This document shows positions 46,787 through 55,289 of a stretch of 64,000 nt of DNA, one piece after another (within the stretch, counting starts at the first letter, position 1; the number at the start of each line of letters is the position of its first letter). The stretch is from JABDKH01 sp963768565. Its GTDB lineage: Bacteria; Bacteroidota; Rhodothermia; Rhodothermales; JABDKH01. Below the pieces are notes generated by a model that saw nothing but the letters and a program-made list of their open reading frames with translations, was not told the origin of the DNA and ran no database searches. The position numbers and the translations under genes were made by a program. The stretch lies in the NCBI GenBank assembly GCA_963768565.1, contig CAVYIO010000023.1:62001-126000 (forward strand), read 5' to 3'.

Positions 46787-48683
46787 TGGATCGTGATGGT
46801 GGTTCTGATTTCGTGTGAGTGCGTCGAGAATCGAATAGCTAGTCCCTGCTCCTTTGCGCCGTAAACGCTTGAGTACCAGCTATCATCGAGAATCGGTTCA
46901 ATCGGGGGCTTCCGTCGCCGTCGATCGCACTCAAAATTAGATGCTGGTCGCCGTCTTTCGGGAGGTTCCATATCTGGGTTATCGGAAGACCTGTTGAGTG
47001 CTTGAAGTACATCATGAACCTCCCAACGGGGCACGTTCTTGTACTTGCGCACACTGCGGAACGGATGAATATTGTCGGCTACGTGCCGGTAGGCCCAGAT
47101 CTGTCCTCGGATCTCCAGGTATTGGTCGTTTTCGATGGTCTCCACGCTGTCGCTCTGCGACCAGAAGTACCAGATGAAGCGGCTGCCCTTCAGCATCTGA
47201 TCATGATCTCCCAGCTGCACGGTATTGTGCGACGCCGTTCCGCCAAAATATCGAAGCAATTCGGGGGTGGTATTGTATTTGAAGGAGCCTGCGTCTCGTA
47301 GCCAGTTGCGACCATTGTACCAGATATCAAGGTGCAAATTATCGGCCTGGAACGGGCGGTCTCGGTGGCTCCCACACCGCAGGAATGTGACACTTGTTTC
47401 GTCCCGAATCGTGAAATAGCCACCAACTGGAAAAGACGCAATGTCTTCTCGCGGTACCACCTTCTGTCCTCCTTCAACTGTGCCAGAGTTATACCAGTAG
47501 ACGTCTTCTCTCCACGGGCCAACTTCGTACAGATGCCGGTGATTCAATGCGTAGCATAGAGCATTAAGTTGAGGGCGATAGTCTCTGAAATCACAATCGT
47601 TCAGATCTGCAAACAAAGCGCCATCGTTATTGCCGTAGTTGGGCAGCCTGCCGGTTTCCGAGTCCTGACAATGATATAGGAAGGCAAGAGTCTTGCGAGC
47701 CCGGTCTTCAACAACAGGTGCGAGATGTTCGTCGTTAAGGCGAGTGAGGGTTAGCGCCCATGTTAGAAGTTGGACCACTACTCTGTGATAGTTCATTGAG
47801 AACTGCAGAAACGTGCCATCCTCGTAGATCTGGTATTTGACCTCTTCCTCAAACCACCGCTTTCCACTTGCTCGCCATTCGGCTGCCTCAGGAAAGAATC
47901 GGAAACAGAACACCACCCATGAGGAGCATCAACGTTTCAGTCAATGCGTGGTTGTTACGAACTGCGATTCGAGAAAAGTCGATGTTGCTTCTGACGTGTC
48001 GGAGTTGCCAGTAGATAACGAGTTCAGGATTCGGTCAAACCGAGCGGTCGTCAGCTCTGAGTGATCTCGATAGTAGTAGAGCGCAAAGGTCCAGTTCAAA
48101 ATGCGCAGACTGATCTCCTGGCTGCAACGGAAGTTCGGCCCCCTGTTCACCGGATTCGCGTTGATCCAACTATCGATTTCATCGAAAACCCTGGCAGAGC
48201 AGTCACGATCGAAATGGTAGTCGTATCGGATGAGCAACTGCAAGTGTGCGAATCTGGATTTTCTCCCAGACGTACTTGATGTCGCCTGCCTTCGCATCCA
48301 GATCGGGAATCTCGGTCCAGTGAGACTGTGTGCTGTAACGATAACCGGTCTCAGGGTTAGTGATCCAGTCGTAGTCGGGGCCAAGTTCGTACCAGGTCGA
48401 ATGGAAGAAGAGCAGATCCCCATCTTCAAATCTCCGGTATTTCTCGGCGAGATTTGCGTCACGCGACTTCGGGATGCTCAGCCCGGACTTACTGCTGAAA
48501 GAAAAACGAAGCGGCTCTCTCTTTCCATTCTGCCAAAGAAACGAAGTTGGTATTTGGCGGGTCCGTCGGAAACTTTCGGCGGAGGAGTCCAAGTCTGGAC
48601 TCCACCTCGTACCGTACTCTGAAACGGATGTATCGCCAGCCCATGTTGCGGGCCAAGTCAAGAGCTATGCGGACGCGATTCAT
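46783..48683 (-). CDS. Heparinase II/III-like polysaccharide lyase (about six frameshifts)
   Basis: Fragments in three frames assemble into a heparinase II/III-family protein of about 632 residues. From ATG 48683 it starts MNRVRIALDLARNMGWRYIR. The helical toroid domain includes SWINANPVNRGPNF, then NHALTETLMLLMGGVLFP, FSMNYHRVVVQLLTWAL and GRLPNYGNNDGALF. The beta-sandwich half has HLDIWYNGRNWLRDAGSFKY and GTASHNTVQLGD with the catalytic-site HNT. Inferred indels lie near 48498, 48260, 47955, 47890, 46950 and 46900; their net effect gives an exact codon multiple. Such lyases in glycan operons trim or edit the polymer made there. Whether the gene is functional depends on whether the indels are real. 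Confidence 0.75.
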
Positions 48684-49049
48684 CTGATCAGGTAGGGATA
48701 TGACAGTGGCGAGTATCAAGAGGATAAGCAATGACTTCGTGTATCGACTCCATTATTGCGAAGTTCAAGCACCTGGGGGCGATGGCGGCCGGTAGGATCG
48801 CCACCACTCCCGGCGTGCGTTCGCAGGTGCCCCGGGACCAACCGTTAGATTATGTGGTCGGCAGCTGCACCGTAGGAAAAAGCGGGCTACGAGCAGAACC
48901 ACGAGTCGTTCCTGATGCATTCCAGCAGCTACCAACATACACGACCCGGAAACGATTCGTCGAAAAGCAATACCACAAGCTTGCAGATCAACCCCCGCGT
49001 CGTTTGTTTTGGACGTGTCGGGACCCGCAGATACAAAACAGGTTCAGCT
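48684..49049. other. Intergenic region, no gene seen
   Basis: About 365 bases upstream of the heparinase operon and before the glycine-zipper gene. Open frames here show no family features and no ribosome-binding site. The operon promoter should lie in this stretch. Confidence 0.45.
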
Positions 49050-49238
49050 ATGTCGAGCAGTCAGCAACAGAATGACGGCAAGATGGCGAAGCACATGGGC
49101 GTCTGAATTGGTATCGGGGTTGCGGTTGGCGCCGCGATCGGGGTGGCGCTGGGGAAGTGGGATGGCGCGGCGATTGGCGTTGCGGCCGGTGCGGGAGCGG
49201 GTGTCGCTTCCGGCGCCGGGAAGTCAAACACGAAGTAG
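49050..49238 (+). pseudogene. Glycine-zipper protein interrupted by an in-frame TGA
   Basis: ATG 49050 opens a 62-residue product, MSSSQQQNDGKMAKHMGV, then TGA at 49104-49106, then IGIGVAVGAAIGVALGKWDG, AAIGVAAGAGAGVASGAGKS and a TAG stop at 49236. The second part is a textbook glycine zipper (GxxxG repeats) that would form one membrane helical hairpin. The TGA sits where a Gly codon (GGA) would continue the repeat, so a single substitution or base error is the likely cause; a TGA decoded as an amino acid is less likely because other genes end normally at TGA. The next gene starts one base after the stop. Confidence 0.55.
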
Positions 49239-49239
49239 T

Positions 49240-49461
49240 ATGATGACGTCGAGACTGGAGCGACTGGTACGGGGTTGGCTGATGTCCGCGAGGAAGTGGG
49301 TGCCGTTCGCTAACGAGGGCGATCCATTCAATCTCAAGTCGTCAGATGCCCTGAAGGATCCCGAAGTAAGAGCGGCCCTGGACAAATGGAAGCACGGCAA
49401 ACTGACAACAGAGGAGTTTCGGCGATGGCTGGACGAAAAGTGGGAGAGCGATCATTCATGA
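49240..49461 (+). CDS. Small acidic/basic helical protein, 73 residues
   Basis: From ATG 49240 the product has a basic N-terminus (MTSRLERLVRGWLMSARKWV), a middle segment FANEGDPFNLKSSDALKDPE, and a helical charged tail KWKHGKLTTEEFRRWLDEKW. It is not in a family I know. It starts two bases after the glycine-zipper stop and its own stop overlaps the start of the nuclease-like gene by four bases (ATGA), so the three genes look like one translationally coupled unit. Confidence 0.5.
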   Translation: MMTSRLERLVRGWLMSARKWVPFANEGDPFNLKSSDALKDPEVRAALDKWKHGKLTTEEFRRWLDEKWESDHS

Positions 49462-50435
49462 AGCTGTTTGCATTCCTGGCGACGATGATACTGGTCGCGC
49501 CAACGGCCTCCGCACTCGATGAAAGACCCGATGGACTTGCTGACGACAGTACCGCCATCCGGATCGCAACGTGGAACATCCGTTGGTTTCCAAAGGGATG
49601 CCCGAATCCCGCCGAGTGCCCTGGTCGCCAGACGGACATCGATCTTCTCGCCGCCACTATCTACGACCTCCGACTGGATCTCGTCGCTGTTCAGGAGATA
49701 CTGAACGATGAACCATCCCGGGCAGCGATGCATCACTTCATCCGGCAGCTTGACTCTCTGTCCGGCGGAACATGGATGGTCGATCTTCAAGACTGCGGAC
49801 CCCCCGAGGCGCAACGCGTCGGTTTTCTCTGGAACGCATCGGTCGTGCAGCTTTCGGGATTCGCGGACGTCGGGCAACTGAACGGCGAGTGGGAGAAATC
49901 GGGCGAAGCGTGCGAGGCAAATCTGCGACCGGGTCGATATGCGTACGTCCAGTCGGTAGCGGGTGGCGTGGACTTCCATGTCTACACGGTCCACTTTGAC
50001 AGTGGCCGGAAGGACCGGGACTACCAGAACCGGCGCGACGCCGCTCGGCGCATCCCGACGCTGCTTTCAACGCTCCATCCCGACGACACGGATGTCATTG
50101 TGCTGGGTGATTTCAACACCATGGGGCGATCCGAACCGTCGGAGATCACGGGCGAGGCTGAGTATTCGATCTTCGACGAAGACATCACACAGGCGTATGT
50201 CCGCCCACCCATTACGCCGTTCTGTACCGAATACTATCGAGGTCGCGGAGGGGTGCTGGATCACGTGATCGTGTCGGCTGGAATGCAGGAGGCCGCTCGC
50301 GAGGCGACAGTCGGCGGCTACTGTGCTACAGCACAATGCGCGGACCTGGACCAGGACGATATGCCGGTCGAATACCAGAGCGTTTCGGATCACTGTCCGG
50401 TCATTCTGGAAATCGTAGACGCGGATCTAGACTAG
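49458..50435 (+). CDS. Secreted endonuclease/exonuclease/phosphatase-family protein
   Basis: A 325-residue protein with a signal peptide (MKLFAFLATMILVAPTASA). The EEP fold is complete: ATWNIRWF with the metal-site Asn, VAVQEIL with the Glu, the central YTVHFDSGR with His, VIVLGDFNTMG with catalytic Asp and Asn, and SDHCPVI with the final Asp-His. Six or so cysteines (PNPAECPG, CGPPE, EACEAN, YCATAQCAD) suggest disulfides, consistent with export. It may be a periplasmic or extracellular DNase, or a phosphodiesterase; the family alone does not decide. It is the last gene of a three-gene coupled set. Confidence 0.85.
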   Translation: MKLFAFLATMILVAPTASALDERPDGLADDSTAIRIATWNIRWFPKGCPNPAECPGRQTDIDLLAATIYDLRLDLVAVQEILNDEPSRAAMHHFIRQLDSLSGGTWMVDLQDCGPPEAQRVGFLWNASVVQLSGFADVGQLNGEWEKSGEACEANLRPGRYAYVQSVAGGVDFHVYTVHFDSGRKDRDYQNRRDAARRIPTLLSTLHPDDTDVIVLGDFNTMGRSEPSEITGEAEYSIFDEDITQAYVRPPITPFCTEYYRGRGGVLDHVIVSAGMQEAAREATVGGYCATAQCADLDQDDMPVEYQSVSDHCPVILEIVDADLD

Positions 50436-50460
50436 AATGCCCTGCCCCGAAACGACGAAT

Positions 50461-50477
50461 GCCCGGCTAAGCCGGGC
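50461..50477. terminator. Hairpin between convergent genes
   Basis: Seven-base arms GCCCGGC and GCCGGGC separated by TAA, 25 bases after the nuclease-like gene. No T run follows on either strand, so termination is plausible but unproven. Confidence 0.4.
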
Positions 50478-50572
50478 AAACGGAGCGGACTGACCGTGTA
50501 ACGTGTGTATATGTTGTGTAATGAGTTACGATCTTGCCGCTACTCCTAGAAGGACGGAGGGCATTTCGCAAT

Positions 50573-51979
50573 TCAGTTGGTGGAGATCCGAATCACCTTG
50601 CGGTAGGCATGGCGGCCGGCCGCATCAAGCCGGGCGACGTACACACCAGCAGGAACCGGGAGTCCTGCGCCTGTCCGTCCATCCCAGTCGATTCGAGTTT
50701 CTCCCGCCGGGATGGACCGCGAAAGCAGACGGCGTACCCGGCGCCCATCGATGTTGAACAGGTCGAGGGTGACGTAGGTCGAGGCTCCGAGCGAAAGTTG
50801 AATCGTCGCGTTCTGTGAAAACGGATTCGGAAAGATCGACATCCCGAGCGGTCCCTGGCCGAGGCCGGGTCGGTCAGTGTTTGTCGAGTACGACGTGACG
50901 ACGTCGATCTGATTCGGATCGGCGATTCCCATTCCCCACTCCTGCGCTAGCCGGAGATAGTTAAGTCCTTCCGGAAAAGGGTGCGTCATATCGGCTGCGA
51001 TCGGATCGAAGCCGATGACCTGCGTGGCAATGGAGTCGGCCGCAACCGGGTCCTTGCTCGCGATCAGCGTGTCGAACGAGGCTGTCGTGAGGGGGGCCCA
51101 CGGTCCTTCACCGCCGAGGACCGTTTTTACGGCGTCATTTACGACGAGATGGATCGGCGTAGCATGATTCAGATCCAGCACAACCCGACACAGGTTGCTC
51201 GACATGTTGCCCTCGTAGTTTCGCAGCTCGTGTATGGCGGCGCGATGTCCCTGTCCGTTGTTGTACAGTCCTGAAGGAAGCGGCAAGGTTCCGACGAGGT
51301 TCTTCATCCCGTGTGTGACCCCGGCGCCATTGTGCCGTTTCGATTTGGCCAACGAGACCACGCAGTCGAACTCGTTGAGGACCCCGTTCTGCGTGAAGTC
51401 GTCGTAGATGAACGCTCCGTCACCGACCGGGCGCACCGCATAGCCGGCATAGGGCGCGACCTGATTCAGGTCCACGAAATCGGCTCCCAGTTGCCGGGCC
51501 ATCGTGTAGTATCCCCAGTTGTTGTAAGACTCCTGGTCGTATATCGCTTCCATGATTGTGATCTGACCCGCGCCGGCGTCACGAATCAACTCGCCGACTG
51601 CTCGCAGCACCTCAGGATGCGTCCAGAACGTCTCGCCCGGGTGCATACCGCCGGTCTGATTGTAGAAATCCGTCGCCGCCCCGTTTCCTCCTGTCAGGTT
51701 GATCTTGATGCCAACGCGGTCGCCCGGTCTCACGACATCGCTCAGGCCTCCGAGGCTGTTGAACATGGCCTCTATGGCGTCCCGGATTACGGTGCGGTCG
51801 TAACCCGTGACACGAGCGAGAGCTACGTTCGCAACATTCGTGGTGTGGCCCGCCAGCGCACTGCGTGTGAGCGGCCCAGCCACCAGCATACCCGCTGTCG
51901 CAGTGGTCACGGACGAGACGAACCGTCGTCGAGACATTCGACGGCCGGGGCAAGTTCGGCGATGTTGTTGATGGGACAT
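50573..51979 (-). CDS. DUF362 protein with Tat signal and C-terminal type IX sorting-like domain
   Basis: A 468-residue protein (a later ATG at 51937 would give the same mature form). The N-terminus has a twin-arginine signal: MSRRRFVSSVTTATAGMLVA followed by an AxA cleavage site. The DUF362 core includes RVGIKINLTGG, FDCVVSLAKSKRHNGAGVTH and DPVAADSIATQVIGFDP. The last 90 residues form a FlgD-like/type IX sorting domain: SIFPNPFSQNATIQLSLG, VTLDLFNIDGRRVRRLL, GETRIDWDGRTGAGLPVPAG and VARLDAAGRHAYRKV. It would be exported folded, possibly with a cofactor, and then sent to the surface. DUF362 proteins often carry Fe-S clusters but no CxxC array is seen here. Confidence 0.85.
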   Translation of the reverse strand: MSHQQHRRTCPGRRMSRRRFVSSVTTATAGMLVAGPLTRSALAGHTTNVANVALARVTGYDRTVIRDAIEAMFNSLGGLSDVVRPGDRVGIKINLTGGNGAATDFYNQTGGMHPGETFWTHPEVLRAVGELIRDAGAGQITIMEAIYDQESYNNWGYYTMARQLGADFVDLNQVAPYAGYAVRPVGDGAFIYDDFTQNGVLNEFDCVVSLAKSKRHNGAGVTHGMKNLVGTLPLPSGLYNNGQGHRAAIHELRNYEGNMSSNLCRVVLDLNHATPIHLVVNDAVKTVLGGEGPWAPLTTASFDTLIASKDPVAADSIATQVIGFDPIAADMTHPFPEGLNYLRLAQEWGMGIADPNQIDVVTSYSTNTDRPGLGQGPLGMSIFPNPFSQNATIQLSLGASTYVTLDLFNIDGRRVRRLLSRSIPAGETRIDWDGRTGAGLPVPAGVYVARLDAAGRHAYRKVIRISTN

Positions 51980-51995
51980 GACTCGGCTCTCCAGC

Positions 51996-52448
51996 CTATC
52001 CGCCAGTCGATTCCAGAATATCGAAGCGGCGGCTAGTCAACGAAAGGTCAGAATTCCACGGCCAGTTGACGCACGAGGAAATGTGCGGGAAGACCACGAT
52101 GTCGGCTTTGCCCTTGAGTACGAGCGTCGTGACGTGATAGTCCGCGAATATGCCCCGCGCAGCCTGGAGGGTGGAACCTGATACAGCCACGTCGTCCACA
52201 AGCAATATGGATCGCACACCTGCAGGTATGGCTGGACGCCCATCGACCCTGGGCACATCATGTTGCGGCTGATTCTCGTCATCACGATAGTTGATCGGCA
52301 TGACGATCAACCCGCAACCCAGCCGGTATGCGAGCAAACTTGCCGGGACGACTCCACCACGTCCTATGCCGACGACGAGGTCCACCTTCGGCACCTCGAG
52401 CTCCCGAATGGCCTCTGAGATACGCTCGAAACCCATATCGACCTTCAT
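51996..52448 (-). CDS. Phosphoribosyltransferase
   Basis: A 150-residue type I phosphoribosyltransferase starting at ATG 52448. The PRPP-binding loop is ILLVDDVAVSGSTLQAA, and the preceding VVGIGRGGVVPASLLAYRLG is the pyrophosphate loop. The hood region is short, as in hypoxanthine/xanthine-guanine-type enzymes; VFPHISSCVNWPWNSD supplies the purine-contact segment with Trp. The start overlaps the stop of the membrane-protein gene by four bases, so uptake and ribosylation of the same base is a reasonable hypothesis. Exact base is not readable. Confidence 0.85.
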   Translation of the reverse strand: MKVDMGFERISEAIRELEVPKVDLVVGIGRGGVVPASLLAYRLGCGLIVMPINYRDDENQPQHDVPRVDGRPAIPAGVRSILLVDDVAVSGSTLQAARGIFADYHVTTLVLKGKADIVVFPHISSCVNWPWNSDLSLTSRRFDILESTGG

Positions 52449-52995
52449 GACTCGTGCCCGGTTTGGTCCGAACGAATTCGCAATATCAACACCGTCAGTG
52501 CCGTCAGGATGAGCAGCCCCGGAATCGCAGTCTCGACGGATGCAAGGGCAAACGGCCGGCTGGTCTGAAGGAGCTGAACCATGGGAGTGTTGCAATCATG
52601 ACACCTGAACCCGCTTTTGCCATCATGTAGGCGAACGGTCCGGCAAGCCACAATCGAGGCCAGCTCTTCAACATCAGAAAGACCACCGCTGTGAAGAGCA
52701 CGAGCTCAACGGTGAGTATCGTGACGAGGCTCAGTGCCGGTGACCCTGTCAGGAGCACGTTCAGTGCGGGAGCCAGAAGCGCAGGAATCAGACCGACGTG
52801 GAAGCGGTACAGCACTACACCCAGCAGAGGTGCGTAAAACATTGGCAGAAGCCGCGCTCCCCAGGGCACGCCCGCCGACGGTATGAGATGTATGAGAAAC
52901 GGCACTGCCGCTGCAATCCCGACCAGCGCAACGGTCTCCTTGATCATTATGCCCGTCGGGGCCCGCCGTATGGCGACAGCTAGTTCTCGTGACAT
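52445..52995 (-). CDS. Six-helix membrane protein, ECF-S-like (frameshifted)
   Basis: A 183-residue hydrophobic protein with about six helices from ATG 52995. Segments such as LPMFYAPLLGVVLYRFHVGL and IPALLAPALNVLLTGSPALS, and AYMMAKAGSGVMIA, are those of small substrate-capture components of energy-coupling-factor transporters or related permeases. One base appears missing near 52588; corrected, the tail reads TPMVQLLQTSRPFALASVET then a last helix, and ends inside the phosphoribosyltransferase start (ATGA). It likely imports a nucleobase-like compound used by its partner, and lies divergent from queD, so a deazapurine is conceivable but unproven. Confidence 0.6.
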
Positions 52996-53187
52996 CGGGG
53001 TCGACCTGTGTACTGATACTGTGCAAATGGTAGGACGTGGGCGGGATATCGTCTGCGGGTGAATCCACCACATTGTCTCGGTAGGGGAGGAAGAAATGAC
53101 CGGCCGACCGGCGTGACAGCGACTACCGCCGCCATTACTTTATGTCCCGTAGACGATTCAACCCTGCCAGTTACATCGGGCATCAGT

Positions 53188-53617
53188 ATGCGAGTGGCGA
53201 AGGACTTTGGATGGGAGGCAGCGCACCGGCTCCCGCGCCATGCAGGCCTCTGCGGCAACCTGCATGGTCACTCGTACCGTATGACGGTCGAGTTGGAGGG
53301 CGAACCGGACGAGCATGGCATCGTGATCGACTTTCAGGATATCAAGGCCGTCATCAAGCCGTTGATAGACGCAGTGGGATCATTCGACGCTCGTATCCGA
53401 GGACGACATTGAACTGCTCGATGCCGTACGAAAACTGGGTGACCGGCACGTCGTCCTCCCGTGCGAATCCACGGCCGAGAATCTGTGTATCGTTGTCGCG
53501 GACTACGTGCGTCACAACGGGAGCGACGTGCTTGAGAAGCACGCGATCACTTCGATGCGCATTCGCATTCAAGAAACCAGCTCGTGTTTTGCCGAACACG
53601 AAGTCATGCTGACGTGA
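53188..53617 (+). CDS. queD: 6-carboxytetrahydropterin synthase QueD (frameshifted)
   Basis: A 142-residue 6-pyruvoyltetrahydropterin-synthase-fold enzyme from ATG 53188. The zinc histidines are in EAAHRLP and NLHGHSY, and the catalytic cysteine in GLCGN. HGIVIDFQDIKAVIKPLIDA leads to DHSTLVSEDDIELLDAV once an extra G in the GTGGG run near 53377 is removed. ESTAENLCIVVADYV and the closing EHEVMLT complete the active site. It makes 6-carboxy-5,6,7,8-tetrahydropterin on the way to preQ0 and queuosine. queC and queE are not in the window. It lies divergent from the membrane protein/phosphoribosyltransferase pair. Confidence 0.88.
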
Positions 53618-53740
53618 CGCAACGGGCGAGCCGCGATGTGGGGAGTCGTCGCGCACGCGCGGCGTCGGGTTTTCCTTCAGCGATCGAGGAGTGGCGGTAC
53701 GATCTTCCAGGTCGTCGAAATCACCCGGATCCGGGAGGCC

Positions 53741-54220
53741 ATGCGAATGAAGAGAATACCCGACTCAATCAATCGGTTTCTAAGCGGCAAGCGCCTTGCT
53801 GTTGCAGGGGTCTCCCGCCAGTCCAACCAACCGGCAAACGCGATCTTCCGGAGACTGACGGAGTCCGGCTACGACGTTGTTCCCGTGAACCCGAGAGCGC
53901 CGGAGGTTGAGGGTGTGTCGTGTTTTCCGACGTTGCGCGATGTCCCCGGTTCGATTGACGGTGTCGTGATCGCAACGCCGCCGGCCGCGTCTCTGGATGT
54001 GGTTCGGCAGTGTGCGGAGAAGGGTATCCCGCGAGTCTGGATACACCGCTCGTTTGGTGAAGGAAGTGTGTCTGACGAGGCGGTCGCAGAGTGTGAGGCC
54101 CGTGGAATTGAATGCATCGCGGGCGGCTGTCCGATGATGTTCTGTGAGCCGGTAGATTTCGGCCACAGGTGCATGCGGTGGTGGCTCCAGCGCAAAGGTA
54201 AAGTGCCCGCTAGTTCGTAG
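53741..54220 (+). CDS. CoA-binding domain protein
   Basis: A 159-residue Rossmann-fold protein of the CoA_binding_2 family. RLAVAGVSRQSNQPANAIFR is the nucleotide-binding segment, then SGYDVVPVNPRAPEVEGVSC, GVVIATPPAASLDVVRQCAE and RVWIHRSFGEGSVSDEAVA. The end GIECIAGGCPMMFCEPVDFG is typical for the family. I start at ATG 53741; a second ATG lies at 53747. These proteins bind CoA-like nucleotides and may act as regulators or as stand-alone homologues of the succinyl-CoA synthetase alpha N-domain. It follows queD by 123 bases. Confidence 0.88.
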   Translation: MRMKRIPDSINRFLSGKRLAVAGVSRQSNQPANAIFRRLTESGYDVVPVNPRAPEVEGVSCFPTLRDVPGSIDGVVIATPPAASLDVVRQCAEKGIPRVWIHRSFGEGSVSDEAVAECEARGIECIAGGCPMMFCEPVDFGHRCMRWWLQRKGKVPASS

Positions 54221-54240
54221 CGGCCCACCGCCGGCTCGAA

Positions 54241-55176
54241 TTATTCGGGTCGCACCTTGCGATTTTCGCGAACGGCCGCCTCCGGATTCAGCACCATGAA
54301 TTCTACGCGCCGATTCAGCGTCCGGCCCGTAGGCGATGTGTTGGCTGCGATAGGGCGCTGCTCGCCGAGTCCCACCGATTCCAGCCGATCGGACGAGATT
54401 CCTCGCGACCGGAGGTAGTCCGCTACGCTCTGAGCACGGCGGTCCGACAGTCGCGCGTTGTAATCGTCAGATCCGATGGAGTCCGTATGTCCGAGCACCT
54501 GGACGCGGATCGCCGGATACGAAGTCATTACCTCGGCGACTGCGTCGAGCGTCGGGAAAGAGGATGAGAGCAGCTCGCTCCGGTCGAACTCGAAGTTGAC
54601 AAGAATCGTCCGGAACAGTCCGGTATCCATGAATGCTCTTTCGATTTCCTCAACCGTATCCACTGGTGGACGTATCGGAACCCGAACGCCGCGGTTCGGA
54701 GTCGATACTTCGACGGTGTCACCTGGAGTCTCGACGTACACGTACACGGTGTCACGGATTACACGAGGCTCAGGTGTCTGGACAATGATTGGTGGAGGAG
54801 CGGCACCCATGACGGTCGTTGTCTGCGGCGTGATGACGATTCGCTGGATCGCGTCAACCATGGCAGCGACGAGCCGGTCCAGGTCGGCCTGACTGAGTCC
54901 TTCACTCGCGGGGATCGGGATAGTGGACCCCGCGATCGGTACGGGTTGCGGTTGTGGTTGCGGCGTGCGAATGATGATTCGCGGCCGGTTATTGCGCCGG
55001 GAATGGATACGAACGCCGCCCGGCGAAACCCTGACCGGGACTGCCACAGGCTCGGCCATCATGACACGTTCTTCCGGTGCCGCCATCGTGTCGGCGGGCG
55101 TTTCCTGAGCCACGCTGCGGGTCGGGGCCGCTGAGAATGCGATGCCGATCGCAAGAATTGCTGCGATGCGGTTCAT
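54241..55176 (-). CDS. OmpA-family protein
   Basis: A 311-residue protein with a signal peptide (MNRIAAILAIGIAFSAAPTR, cleavage near SVAQE). A proline- and glutamine-rich linker (TPQPQPQPVPIAGS and further) covers about residues 70-190. The C-terminal OmpA peptidoglycan-binding domain follows: NFEFDRSELLSSSFPTLDAV, VLGHTDSIGSDDYNARLSDR with the Asp and Arg that hold diaminopimelate, then SVGLGEQRPIAANTSPTGR and LNRRVEFMVL. No beta-barrel is present, so it is a periplasmic or lipid-independent tether between outer membrane partners and the wall. It is downstream of the large outer-membrane protein gene. Confidence 0.9.
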   Translation of the reverse strand: MNRIAAILAIGIAFSAAPTRSVAQETPADTMAAPEERVMMAEPVAVPVRVSPGGVRIHSRRNNRPRIIIRTPQPQPQPVPIAGSTIPIPASEGLSQADLDRLVAAMVDAIQRIVITPQTTTVMGAAPPPIIVQTPEPRVIRDTVYVYVETPGDTVEVSTPNRGVRVPIRPPVDTVEEIERAFMDTGLFRTILVNFEFDRSELLSSSFPTLDAVAEVMTSYPAIRVQVLGHTDSIGSDDYNARLSDRRAQSVADYLRSRGISSDRLESVGLGEQRPIAANTSPTGRTLNRRVEFMVLNPEAAVRENRKVRPE

Positions 55177-55289
55177 GGGTCCCCTCGTCTAGGTCTGGTT
55201 GGTCAATCGTTCTTGCTCTCGTCACCTGTTGCCGACAGCCGGCCGCAACGCGGTCCCCCGCTATACCGGGGAACCGCGTGCCGCTGATG

